Position numbers and translations under genes: made by a program
Assembly (NCBI GenBank): GCA_022709585.1
Contig: JAKLIN010000013.1
Location: forward strand, 1 to 18,712
Direction of reading: 5' to 3'
DNA: 18,712 bases
Origin: Nanobdellota archaeon
GTDB lineage: Archaea > Nanobdellota > Nanobdellia > Pacearchaeales > GW2011-AR1
Notes under the pieces: generated by a model
What the model saw: only the letters and a program-made list of their open reading frames with translations
Databases searched by the model: none
Told to the model about the DNA's origin: nothing
In this document: piece after piece, positions 7,078 through 13,687 of the stretch
Position numbering within the stretch: position 1 is the stretch's first letter
How the letters are laid out: the number at the start of each line of letters is the position of its first letter

Positions 7078-7806
7078 ATGGAAAGCGAGATAACAAATAA
7101 AGTCTTTCAGCAAGTAATGGAATTATGGGTTTTACCCGAAATAGAAAGAAGAAAGAAAAAGAAGATAATAAAAGATGATTTTGATTTAACGAGAGCACAG
7201 ATTCTTTTTTCGCATGATAAACCCTTTCCGAAAATTAGATTAAATCAGCAAGTTAAAACCATTGTTAAAGGAAAGGCTACTAGAGATATAAAAAAAGGAG
7301 AAATTGTTTATGAAAAAAATCTTGACAATATAGAAGATATCAAATTAACAGAGCAGGATCCTAATTATGCACACATTACTCTTTTCCTCTTTAAAGGAAA
7401 ATGGTTTATTTCTTTTGACTTTAGGTATAATCAAAAGAGAGCTAAAGAATATCTTGATGCTTCAAAGGAATTTCTTGAGAGTGCAAGAGATAATTTGAAA
7501 GAGAATCGATTAAGGCCTTTTTTTGAAGATTCATTTGCTTGTATTGAGCTTTTAACCCTGGCTTTGTTAATACAATTTCGTAAACAATCTACTTTGAAAA
7601 ATCATGATCAACGTTTGGAAGGATTAAAATCTTGGGCAGAACTTGGGAATGTTAAAGAAGAATTTTCAGAGAAATTAAGTAAACTTTGGGAATTGAGGAA
7701 TTCTGCAAGATATTTATCCAATACAGAATTTAAAAAAGAAAATCCTAGAGAATATTTAGAAGTGATTGAAGAAATGTATAATTTTGTAGAGAAAAGTATT
7801 TCTTAG
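7078..7806 (+). CDS. HEPN-like protein with N-terminal beta-rich domain
   Basis: 242 aa, two parts. Residues 1-118 are a basic, strand-rich region (VKTIVKGKATRDIKKGEIVYE; HITLFLFKGKWFISFDFRY) of unknown family. Residues 119-242 look like a HEPN helical bundle: RAKEYLDASKEFLESARDNL (121-140), a central helix FACIELLTLALLIQFRK, NHDQRLEGLKSW, and LWELRNSARY (203-212), which recalls the R-N-x-x-R-Y end of HEPN domains. Arg168 and His176 are separated by seven residues, one more than the canonical R-x4-6-H. It is transcribed away from the other HEPN gene and ends 111 bp before the tRNA-Asp 3' end. Possible RNA-targeting partner or regulator of the cassette. Confidence 0.6.
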   Translation: MESEITNKVFQQVMELWVLPEIERRKKKKIIKDDFDLTRAQILFSHDKPFPKIRLNQQVKTIVKGKATRDIKKGEIVYEKNLDNIEDIKLTEQDPNYAHITLFLFKGKWFISFDFRYNQKRAKEYLDASKEFLESARDNLKENRLRPFFEDSFACIELLTLALLIQFRKQSTLKNHDQRLEGLKSWAELGNVKEEFSEKLSKLWELRNSARYLSNTEFKKENPREYLEVIEEMYNFVEKSIS

Positions 7807-7811
7807 TTCAA

Positions 7812-7916
7812 TTCCCCCTACAGGGCATCGCGCATCCCAACATTTCGACGCCTCATCCAGGAGTCGTGTTTTGATATCTCAACGCCTAAGGGGGGTGTTG
7901 CAGTTTTTATGTGTAG
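7812..7916. repeat. Right cluster of tRNA-3'-end-like hairpin repeats
   Basis: Three degenerate units begin at about 7812, 7848 and 7882, and the tRNA-Asp 3' end itself begins the next period at 7917, a spacing of 34-36 bp. Over the first 19 positions the units share about 13, 14 and 10 bases with the tRNA segment. They also form hairpins, for example CCC/GGG at 7816-7825 and CAACGCC/GGTGTTG at 7880-7901. Bases 7816-7830 match 3925-3939 of the left cluster at 13 of 15. All units face the same way as the tRNA. Confidence 0.45.
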
Positions 7917-7917
7917 A

Positions 7918-7989
7918 CGCCCCGACCGGGAATCGAACCCGGATTTCAAGCGCGACAGGCTCGTGTTCTGGCCATTAAACTACCGGAGC
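7918..7989 (-). tRNA. tRNA-Asp (anticodon GTC)
   Basis: A 72-nt cloverleaf on the minus strand. Acceptor GCTCCGG pairs with TCGGGGC (two G-U pairs), with discriminator G73 as expected for Asp. The D-arm has GTTT/GAAC. The anticodon stem is CGAGC/GCTTG with loop CTGTCGC, so the anticodon is GTC with C38. The T-arm is CCGGG-TTCGATT-CCCGG. No CCA is encoded and there is no intron. Its 5' end lies inside the 22-bp direct repeat and its last 13 bases recur at 3854-3866, which suggests this tRNA served as an integration site. Confidence 0.95.
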
Positions 7990-8007
7990 TTTATGTTAAA
8001 TTAGGTG
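7986..8007. repeat. 22-bp direct repeat, right copy
   Basis: Partner of 2468-2489 (21/22 identical, same orientation, 5.5 kb apart). It covers the first four bases of tRNA-Asp and 18 bp of its upstream flank. Confidence 0.55.
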
Positions 8008-8040
8008 CCTTGAGCTGTTTTTAAAATTTGCTATAAATGA

Positions 8041-8397
8041 CTATTTTGAATTCTCATAAACTTCTGTAGCAGATTTCATTTCGTTTTGTTTTCTACGAAT
8101 CCTTCTTAAGTACTCTTTTCCGGCTTCATATTCCTCTTGTCCCAGAATTTCATTTGCAACTTCTGAGCATATCTTTTGACATCTATCTTCTGGAATTCTG
8201 TTATAAATCTCTCTTGCCAGAACGGGATCCAAAGGAATACCTAATTCTTCTTGAAGGTTTTCGTAAAATTTTTTAAATGAATATTCTATATAAACGATTT
8301 TTTTTTCTTCTGAGCTGCTTGAGTATTTCTTTATTTTTGGAGGAATATTCTCGCTTTCTGAAACTTTTTGTTCTAGTTTGGATAAATCTTTTTGCAT
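8041..8397 (-). CDS. Small helical protein of unknown function
   Basis: 118 aa, no recognised family. A low-complexity polar start (KLEQKVSESENIPP; KKYSSSSEEKK) precedes a helical region (FKKFYENLQEELGIPLDP, then EIYNRIPEDRCQKICSEVANEIL) and a charged C-terminal helix rich in Arg/Lys/Glu. No membrane segment or signal peptide is seen. It starts 24 bp after the end of the two-TM protein gene and is probably its operon partner, possibly a cytoplasmic accessory. It ends 51 bp before the tRNA-Asp 5' end. Confidence 0.6.
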   Translation of the reverse strand: MQKDLSKLEQKVSESENIPPKIKKYSSSSEEKKIVYIEYSFKKFYENLQEELGIPLDPVLAREIYNRIPEDRCQKICSEVANEILGQEEYEAGKEYLRRIRRKQNEMKSATEVYENSK

Positions 8398-8421
8398 CGA
8401 GAATGGAGAATTAGTTGTTTC

Positions 8422-8913
8422 TTAAATGTTTTGTTCATCATCCAAGTTAATTTTTTCTTCTTCTGAATTGAAAAGGTAAGGTGCACCCAAAAAGAAGAAT
8501 CCAGAAATTAATGAGGTTAAACCTCCCATAAGCAAGGTTTTAGAATCTCGTTTATTTTTCTGGCAAGTTTTCTCAATTTCTTTGTTTAAATCCTGTAAAA
8601 CAGGAGCATAAACATTCGAGTCATTTGAACTTTTTACTTCTAAAGGGATATCTTGCAACTTTTTTTCTAAACTATTCACTTCTTCAAAAAATTTTTGATT
8701 TCCTTTATTAGAATTCAAGAAATCTTTTAAGTATCCGTTAAGCGATAAGATTGAGTTTTCTTTGTAATCCTGGGTATAAACTGCTGAAGATGCAAGAGCT
8801 TTAACTTGAGAGTTAGTTGGTTTAGAAAAATAGTCATGAAGGTAATAAAATGAAATTGCAGCTAAAGCTAATCCTGTAAAGACGGATAATGCATCTGATT
8901 TGAACTTTTTCAT
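8422..8913 (-). CDS. Two-TM protein, paralogue of 9031-9597
   Basis: 163 aa, unrecognised family. An N-terminal membrane segment (about 9-28, LSVFTGLALAAISFYYLHDY) is followed by about 90 polar, helix-rich residues and a second membrane segment (about 128-148), then a short acidic tail. The middle contains VNSLEKKLQDIPLEVKSS. The same topology and the spaced pattern N-x-LEK-x-L-x-x-[IL]-P-x-E recur in the next gene, so the two look like diverged tandem duplicates. A TATA-like GTTTTTAAACT at 8934-8944 lies about 25 bp before the start. Confidence 0.7.
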   Translation of the reverse strand: MKKFKSDALSVFTGLALAAISFYYLHDYFSKPTNSQVKALASSAVYTQDYKENSILSLNGYLKDFLNSNKGNQKFFEEVNSLEKKLQDIPLEVKSSNDSNVYAPVLQDLNKEIEKTCQKNKRDSKTLLMGGLTSLISGFFFLGAPYLFNSEEEKINLDDEQNI

Positions 8914-8933
8914 TAAGAAATCTTAAAATGCAA

Positions 8934-8944
8934 GTTTTTAAACT
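8934..8944 (-). promoter_or_regulatory. TATA element for the 8422-8913 gene
   Basis: The minus strand reads AGTTTAAAAAC, centred about 26 bp before the ATG at 8913; a leaderless mRNA is expected. Confidence 0.45.
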
Positions 8945-9030
8945 GTTTTGTTAAATTAAAAATCAATGATAAATTCTTCCGATAAGAATTGTATTTCTAT
9001 AGGTTCTACTTTTATGGCTAGTTTTTAAGA

Positions 9031-9597
9031 TCATCGCTTTCTCAAACGGACTGTTCCAATTAAACGGTCAGAATTAGACTTCTCTAATTCAGGGAAGTAT
9101 CTTTTGCTTTCTTTTTCTTCTCTTTTTTTGTTAGAGATATCCAAATAGCCAACTCCCGCGATAGTCGGAGCTAAGATGCCAAGTGCAATAGCAGCGCCAG
9201 TGTATTTTCCTTTCTCTGAAGGATATTTATCTCTTATTTTTTGAAGTTCTCTTTGAATAATTTCCTTTGTTTGATTGTATAAACTATCTTCAGTGGAAGT
9301 TAAATATTCACTTGGAAGACCGGATAATATCTTTTCTAAATTATTAAGGTCTGAAGCTAATTCTGGATCTTCTTTTGCTTTGTCAAACATTATTTTGTTT
9401 TTATCCAGGATTTTTTTAATAGAATTGTCTCCTAATCCCCCCCAAGCTAAAGCATTGTCAATTGCCTCAATATACTTAATTTGTTTTGGAGCAGAGGGTT
9501 CTTGGGAAGCCTTGTATCCAAAATATCCGGCTCCGCCTAAACAAAGAGCTATTGTTGCAACATATCCTAAAACTTTTTGAGTTATTTTATTCATCAT
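9031..9597 (-). CDS. Two-TM protein, paralogue of 8422-8913
   Basis: 188 aa. Membrane segments at about 9-29 (LGYVATIALCLGGAGYFGYKA) and 134-153 (AAIALGILAPTIAGVGYLDI) enclose a helix-rich polar domain containing LNNLEKILSGLPSEYLTS, collinear with the LEK...P.E block of the neighbouring gene. The last about 35 residues are a basic, Arg/Lys/Glu-rich tail, longer than in the paralogue. The N-terminus starts Met-Met, so the true start may be 9597 or 9594. It has its own TATA-like element (GTATTTAAACTT, 9618-9629). Function unknown; a membrane sensor or scaffold is possible. Confidence 0.7.
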   Translation of the reverse strand: MMNKITQKVLGYVATIALCLGGAGYFGYKASQEPSAPKQIKYIEAIDNALAWGGLGDNSIKKILDKNKIMFDKAKEDPELASDLNNLEKILSGLPSEYLTSTEDSLYNQTKEIIQRELQKIRDKYPSEKGKYTGAAIALGILAPTIAGVGYLDISNKKREEKESKRYFPELEKSNSDRLIGTVRLRKR

Positions 9598-9669
9598 AAA
9601 AAACTCAGAAATATCAAGTATTTAAACTTATCGTTTTGTAACTACTTGTAAGTAACACTTATTTTAAGA

Positions 9670-10959
9670 TTATTTTTTCTTAACTTCAATCTTTTCTTTT
9701 CCGCCCATGTAAGGACGCAATGCTTTTGGAATTCTTATTGAGCCGTCTTTTTCTTGATTGTTTTCCATTAAAGCAATAACTGCTCTTGGTGAAGCAAGCA
9801 CTGTGTTATTTAAGGTGTGAGCAAAGTATTTTTGTCCTTTAGATTCTATTCTTATGTTAAGTCTTCTTGCTTGAGCATCTGTTAAATTACTGCAGCTTCC
9901 AACTTCAAAGTATTTCTTTTGTCTTGGCGACCAAGCTTCAACATCGCAGGATTTTGCTTTCAGGTCAGCCAAGTCTCCAGAGCAGCATTCTAAAACTCTT
10001 ACAGGAATATCCAAGCTTCTGAAAACTTCCACTGTGAAATTTTTCATTTTATCATACCATTTGTAAGATTCTTCAGGCTCGCAAATAACAATCATTTCCT
10101 GCTTTTCAAATTGATGAAGTCTGTAAAGCCCTTTTTCTTCAATTCCATGAGCACCAACTTCTTTTCTGAAGCAAGGTGAGTAACTTGTTAAAGTAATTGG
10201 GAGGTTTTTTCCAAGAAGAGTTTTATCAACAAATCTTCCAATCATTGAGTGTTCAGATGTTCCAATTAAGTACAAATCTTCTCCTTCTATCTTGTACATC
10301 ATATTATTCATTTCAGCGAAGCTCATAACTCCCTCGACAACTTTTCTTCTAATCATAAAAGGAGGTAAAACATAACTGAATCCTTGTTTTATCATGTAAT
10401 CTCTTGCATAGGCGAGCATTGCAGAATGAAGCAAAGCTAAATCTCCTGTTAAAAAGTAAAATCCATTTCCAGATGTTTCTCTAGCAGAATCAAAATCCAC
10501 TCCTTGCAATTTTTCAGCGAGTTCTGCGTGATTGAATATTTCATAAGCTGGAACAGGAGGCTTTCCTTTAGGTATCTTTTCAAGTTCTACATTCTCAGAG
10601 TCATTTTTTCCGATTGGGACGCTTTCATGAATTATGTTTGGTATTTTGTACATAATCTGTTTTATTTTCTCTTCAAGCTCTTTTCTTTTAACTTCGAGAG
10701 CTTCAATTTTTTCCGGAATTTCTTTAGCTTGTTTTATTTCTTTGTCAGCATTCTTTTTTTGTTTTTTTAGCTGGTTAACTGTCTCAGAAATTTTGTTCCT
10801 TTCAGAACGCAACTGGTCTTCTTGATATTTGATTTTTTTCCATTCAGAATCCAATTTCAAAACTTCGTCAACCAAAGGCAATTTATCATTCTGGAATTTC
10901 TTTTTGATGTTTTCCTTTACAATTTCAGGATGTTCTCTTAAAAGTTTAATATCAATCAT
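9670..10959 (-). CDS. serS: Seryl-tRNA synthetase
   Basis: Charges tRNA-Ser with serine in the cytoplasm. 429 aa, full length, of the common (bacterial-type) SerRS rather than the rare methanogenic type. Residues about 30-110 form the long antiparallel coiled-coil tRNA-binding arm. The class II core follows with TSEHSM (234-239), motif 2 FRKEVGAHG (264-272), LHQFEKQE (281-288), the serine-binding segment GSCSNLTDAQARR (354-366) and motif 3 PRAVIALMEN (391-400). The TATA-like ATATTTAAAT at 10981-10990 is about 26 bp before the ATG, supporting this start. The cognate tRNA-Ser(GGA) is encoded at 15148 in the same window. Confidence 0.97.
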   Translation of the reverse strand: MIDIKLLREHPEIVKENIKKKFQNDKLPLVDEVLKLDSEWKKIKYQEDQLRSERNKISETVNQLKKQKKNADKEIKQAKEIPEKIEALEVKRKELEEKIKQIMYKIPNIIHESVPIGKNDSENVELEKIPKGKPPVPAYEIFNHAELAEKLQGVDFDSARETSGNGFYFLTGDLALLHSAMLAYARDYMIKQGFSYVLPPFMIRRKVVEGVMSFAEMNNMMYKIEGEDLYLIGTSEHSMIGRFVDKTLLGKNLPITLTSYSPCFRKEVGAHGIEEKGLYRLHQFEKQEMIVICEPEESYKWYDKMKNFTVEVFRSLDIPVRVLECCSGDLADLKAKSCDVEAWSPRQKKYFEVGSCSNLTDAQARRLNIRIESKGQKYFAHTLNNTVLASPRAVIALMENNQEKDGSIRIPKALRPYMGGKEKIEVKKK

Positions 10960-10980
10960 GAAAAAATCAAAAGAACTGGA

Positions 10981-10990
10981 ATATTTAAAT
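10981..10990 (-). promoter_or_regulatory. TATA element of serS
   Basis: ATTTAAATAT on the minus strand, centred about 26 bp before the serS ATG. A separate plus-strand TATA-like ATTTTAAAATAG (11023-11034) serves the divergent membrane protein. Confidence 0.5.
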
Positions 10991-11052
10991 TTAATGAGCC
11001 TGCAAATAATTCACTTGCAAAGATTTTAAAATAGATTTAGCTTAATTGATTT

Positions 11053-11676
11053 ATGATTTGGGGTGATTTAATTACTCAGCTAGTAGGATTTTATAATCTA
11101 TTAATGGATATGCTTCCTTTCTGGGGAAGAGAATTTGTTAAACTCTTTTTGATGGTGTGTATAGTATTCACTTATGCTTTTTTTATCTGGAAATTTTACA
11201 CTTCTTTGGCAAAAAAGAACATTTTTGGTTTAAATCTTCATCAATACACGGGAGAAAGAGACATTTTCTTTGTCAGAGTGCTTCGAGGAGTTTTTTACAT
11301 TTTAGAATACTTAATTCTGTTGCCATTTGTTATTTTCTTCTGGTTTGCAGTTTTATCCGCATTCTTGATTTTAATGACGAATATAGCTTTAAGTGAAATT
11401 CTTATGATTTCTGCAGTCATCGTCGTTGTTACGAGAATGGCAGCATATGCTAAAAAAGGAGAATTAGCCAAAGAACTAGCAAAATTAATTCCTTTTATGC
11501 TTTTAACTGCGGCAATTCTTGAGCCAACTTTCTTTGATGTTCAAAGAGTAATCTCTCAATTCAAAGTGCTTCCTGAATTTTTCAGCAACGCGGTTATTTA
11601 TTTCATTTTCATTGTTATTCTTGAAATAATTTTAAGATTATTCGACTTCATTCTCTCTTTGTTTGGTTCTGACTGA
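11053..11676 (+). CDS. Multi-pass membrane protein of unknown function
   Basis: 207 aa with about five hydrophobic segments: roughly 26-50 (FVKLFLMVCIVFTYAFFIW), 78-107 (a long stretch that may be one or two helices), 112-127, 143-156 and 178-200. Between the first two is a short polar loop, NLHQYTGERDIFFVRVLRG. No transporter or enzyme motif is recognised. It starts 93 bp from serS in the opposite direction, with its own TATA-like element about 25 bp upstream, implying a leaderless transcript. Probably a lineage-specific inner membrane protein. Confidence 0.7.
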   Translation: MIWGDLITQLVGFYNLLMDMLPFWGREFVKLFLMVCIVFTYAFFIWKFYTSLAKKNIFGLNLHQYTGERDIFFVRVLRGVFYILEYLILLPFVIFFWFAVLSAFLILMTNIALSEILMISAVIVVVTRMAAYAKKGELAKELAKLIPFMLLTAAILEPTFFDVQRVISQFKVLPEFFSNAVIYFIFIVILEIILRLFDFILSLFGSD

Positions 11677-11762
11677 AACTCCCTCATTCGGTTAATAAGC
11701 CATTTTAGAAATATCTCTTAAAACAGCAATAATATTATAAATCTAGTCTTTCTATAAGGATA

Positions 11763-12488
11763 ATGATTTCCAATCAAGTTAGACTTTTAAGTAAAACTAG
11801 TCCAAACAATTCCTCCTATAACTATGTTTACCCGAGACTGGAAGAGATTTTTCCGGCAGGGAGGCAAACTCTTATTATTGGTTCTTTTGATGAAGACGGA
11901 TTGATTATACAGGTTCCTTCTTTGAATTTAAAACAAGAATACACTAGTTATATTGGAAACCCTTCTAATCTTCCTCAAGAAACTTATTTAAAAAAGGTTG
12001 GAGAAGAAGTATTAGACCAAAGATGCTTCTATCAAGATTACACACCTGTTTTACAAGAAGACCTAAGAAAAGCAGAAAAGGAATTGGAAAATCTTTTGCA
12101 TCAAGAAAGCATAGTTTCCGCATTCATTCATGGCTCTGAGACGCTTATTACTAAACAAGAGTCTCCTATTCTTTATCCTACTAGAAAACAATTTAAAAAA
12201 CTTGAAAATTTTTTAAAAAAAGAATCTGATATTATTGGGGACAGGGACCTTCAAGGTTATACAATTTTAAGCTGTTTTTTTGACGAAGCTGCGAGTATCA
12301 TTCCTTACTTCTATAACAATTATGCTTCTCTTTTAGGCGGATTGCCTCTAGACTTCTTAAAAGAGATTCCTCCCTGCCAGGAGCAAGTGAATAAGCTTGT
12401 TTCGAGTTTATATGACATTTCTTCTGAGAAACTATCTGTGGTGAAAAATACCTTAAATCTTGTTTCAGAAGTTTTAGAAAATAAATAA
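11763..12488 (+). CDS. Unknown protein, distant paralogue of the next gene
   Basis: 241 aa, soluble, not recognised. The N-terminal about 60 residues are strand-rich (LEEIFPAGRQTLIIGSF, then GLIIQVPSL); the rest is helical (DLRKAEKELENLLHQE and a long C-terminal helix EQVNKLVSSLYDISSEKLSV). The following gene shares the same plan, including EI[FY]P[AG]G near the start and a similar spaced C-terminal helix ending N-x-L-x-L-V. No signal peptide or membrane segment. A TATA-like ATTATAAATC at about 11733-11742 precedes the ATG by about 25 bp. No function can be assigned. Confidence 0.65.
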   Translation: MISNQVRLLSKTSPNNSSYNYVYPRLEEIFPAGRQTLIIGSFDEDGLIIQVPSLNLKQEYTSYIGNPSNLPQETYLKKVGEEVLDQRCFYQDYTPVLQEDLRKAEKELENLLHQESIVSAFIHGSETLITKQESPILYPTRKQFKKLENFLKKESDIIGDRDLQGYTILSCFFDEAASIIPYFYNNYASLLGGLPLDFLKEIPPCQEQVNKLVSSLYDISSEKLSVVKNTLNLVSEVLENK

Positions 12489-12511
12489 CTCCTTTAAAAT
12501 CTTGAAAATTT

Positions 12512-12523
12512 CTTTTAAATAAA
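12512..12523 (+). promoter_or_regulatory. TATA element for the 12540 gene
   Basis: CTTTTAAATAAA, centred about 23 bp before the ATG at 12540. It argues that the TTG at 12534 is not the start. Confidence 0.45.
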
Positions 12524-12539
12524 TTTTTCAATTTTGATT

Positions 12540-13223
12540 ATGGAATCTCCTCTGGAAAAAGAATTGCAATTAACCTCCAAGGAAATCTACCCTGGCGGAA
12601 TGCATACAAATATTTTAAGAAATTCTCAAAATCAATTAAGATTCATAAACTATGCCGATGGAATCTCTTTAGAATACAATCCTTTGGAAGAAAATCTCGT
12701 AATTGCTCATTATTTGTCTCAACAAGCCACTTCTCATGAAGGATATAAATTACTAATCCAAGACACTCTTCAAGATTCATATGGAGAATTTAACAAAACT
12801 AGTGAAGAAGAAAGAGATTTACAACGAGAATCTCAGTTGGATTTCATAGATTCTTCTTTCTTTGAAAATGTGGTTATAAACGTGTTAAACGCTTTCTCTG
12901 ATTTTATTTTTAGGGGGGCTACTCCTAAAAAGGAGCTTGAAGAAAAAGTTAAATGTGCGGAGTTAAATTATCAAGAGTATCTAATGCTGCATTCTGCCTT
13001 GGAAGAGGGAAAAGATTTTGTTTATCAACTAAAAGAAAGATATTACCAAGATTTGCCTTCAGTTAGCAAGAATTATTTAGACTTTTGGCTAAGAAATCAA
13101 GAGGAAATCTGCGTGGGCGTAGCTAGGTTAGCAGAGACCTCTAAAAAAGAAGCACAAAGCGTTAGAAATCACTTGGATTTGGTTTATTCGCAAAGAAAAA
13201 TAAATCGTTCGCCTTATCTTTAA
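12540..13223 (+). CDS. Unknown protein, distant paralogue of the previous gene
   Basis: 227 aa from the ATG at 12540 (MESPLEKEL); a TTG two codons upstream is open but too close to the TATA element. The N-terminal part is strand-rich (KEIYPGGMHTNILRN; GISLEYNPLEENLVIAHYL), then a helical body including FFENVVINVLNAFSDFIF and a C-terminal helix with ETSKKEAQSVRNHLDLVYS. It ends with a basic tail, RKINRSPYL. It shares layout and sparse residues with the preceding 241-aa protein. It has its own promoter rather than being coupled to its neighbour. Family and function unknown. Confidence 0.65.
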   Translation: MESPLEKELQLTSKEIYPGGMHTNILRNSQNQLRFINYADGISLEYNPLEENLVIAHYLSQQATSHEGYKLLIQDTLQDSYGEFNKTSEEERDLQRESQLDFIDSSFFENVVINVLNAFSDFIFRGATPKKELEEKVKCAELNYQEYLMLHSALEEGKDFVYQLKERYYQDLPSVSKNYLDFWLRNQEEICVGVARLAETSKKEAQSVRNHLDLVYSQRKINRSPYL

Positions 13224-13235
13224 TTTGACTAGTAA

Positions 13236-13247
13236 GTTTTAAAAACC
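13236..13247 (+). promoter_or_regulatory. TATA element of the uS10 gene
   Basis: GTTTTAAAAACC, centred about 26 bp before the ATG at 13267; a leaderless mRNA is implied. Confidence 0.45.
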
Positions 13248-13266
13248 AAGATTTAATCAAATAAGC

Positions 13267-13575
13267 ATGGTAAAAGCAAGAATAAAATTAAACAGCACAG
13301 ACATAGATATGCTTAATGAAATCTGCCAGTCTATTAAAGAGATTGCTGACAAATCAGGAATAACTATGAGCGGGCCTGTGCCATTGCCAACAAAAAGACT
13401 TAAGATTACAACCAGAAAATCGCCTTGCGGAGATGGAACAGCAACATTTGATAATTTTGAAATGAGAATTCATAAAAGACTTATTGACCTTCCAGCAAAT
13501 GAAAAGGTTCTTCATCACATTATGAGAATGAAGGTTCCAAAGAATGTTAACATTAAGATTGAAATGAAAGATTAA
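13267..13575 (+). CDS. rpsJ: Small ribosomal subunit protein uS10
   Basis: 102 aa, the archaeal length. A head protein of the 30S subunit. It shows the family sequence through the beta-hairpin loop (GPVPLPTKRLKITTRKSPCG) and the C-terminal FEMRIHKRLIDL and VNIKIEM strands. In many archaea this gene follows the elongation factor 1-alpha gene; here it stands alone between an unknown gene and thymidylate synthase, with its own TATA element. Start is unambiguous. Confidence 0.96.
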   Translation: MVKARIKLNSTDIDMLNEICQSIKEIADKSGITMSGPVPLPTKRLKITTRKSPCGDGTATFDNFEMRIHKRLIDLPANEKVLHHIMRMKVPKNVNIKIEMKD

Positions 13576-13655
13576 ATCTGCCTGTTTCTAAATAACTTTT
13601 CTGATATATGCATTGCATTATATGAATTATAACATATCTATTCTTCTGTTAGATT

Positions 13656-13667
13656 GTTTTTAAATCC
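13656..13667 (+). promoter_or_regulatory. TATA element of thyA-folA
   Basis: GTTTTTAAATCC, centred about 27 bp before the ATG at 13688. An AT-rich partial inverted repeat (TATATGAATTATAACATA, about 13619-13636) lies further upstream. Confidence 0.45.
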
Positions 13668-13687
13668 GATTTGTTAAGTCTTCTTCA

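Larger units (their letters stand above)
3854..7989. mobile_element. Candidate tRNA-Asp-associated genomic island (HEPN cassette)
   Basis: Delimited on the left by a 13-bp exact copy of the tRNA-Asp 3' end and on the right by the intact tRNA-Asp, in direct orientation as expected after integration into a tRNA 3' end. The content is accessory: HEPN, DUF5677-like and membrane proteins. No integrase, transposase or replication gene is visible, so if mobile it is a decayed or non-autonomous island. An outer 22-bp repeat (2468-2489 and 7986-8007) would extend the affected region to include the toxin-antitoxin and TraB-like genes. Confidence 0.35.

Noticed and set aside
7812..7935. CRISPR array, suggested by hairpin repeats at about 35-bp spacing
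   Set aside because: The units share only about 10-14 of 19 bases, the intervening segments are about 15 bp, and one unit is part of tRNA-Asp. No cas gene is present.
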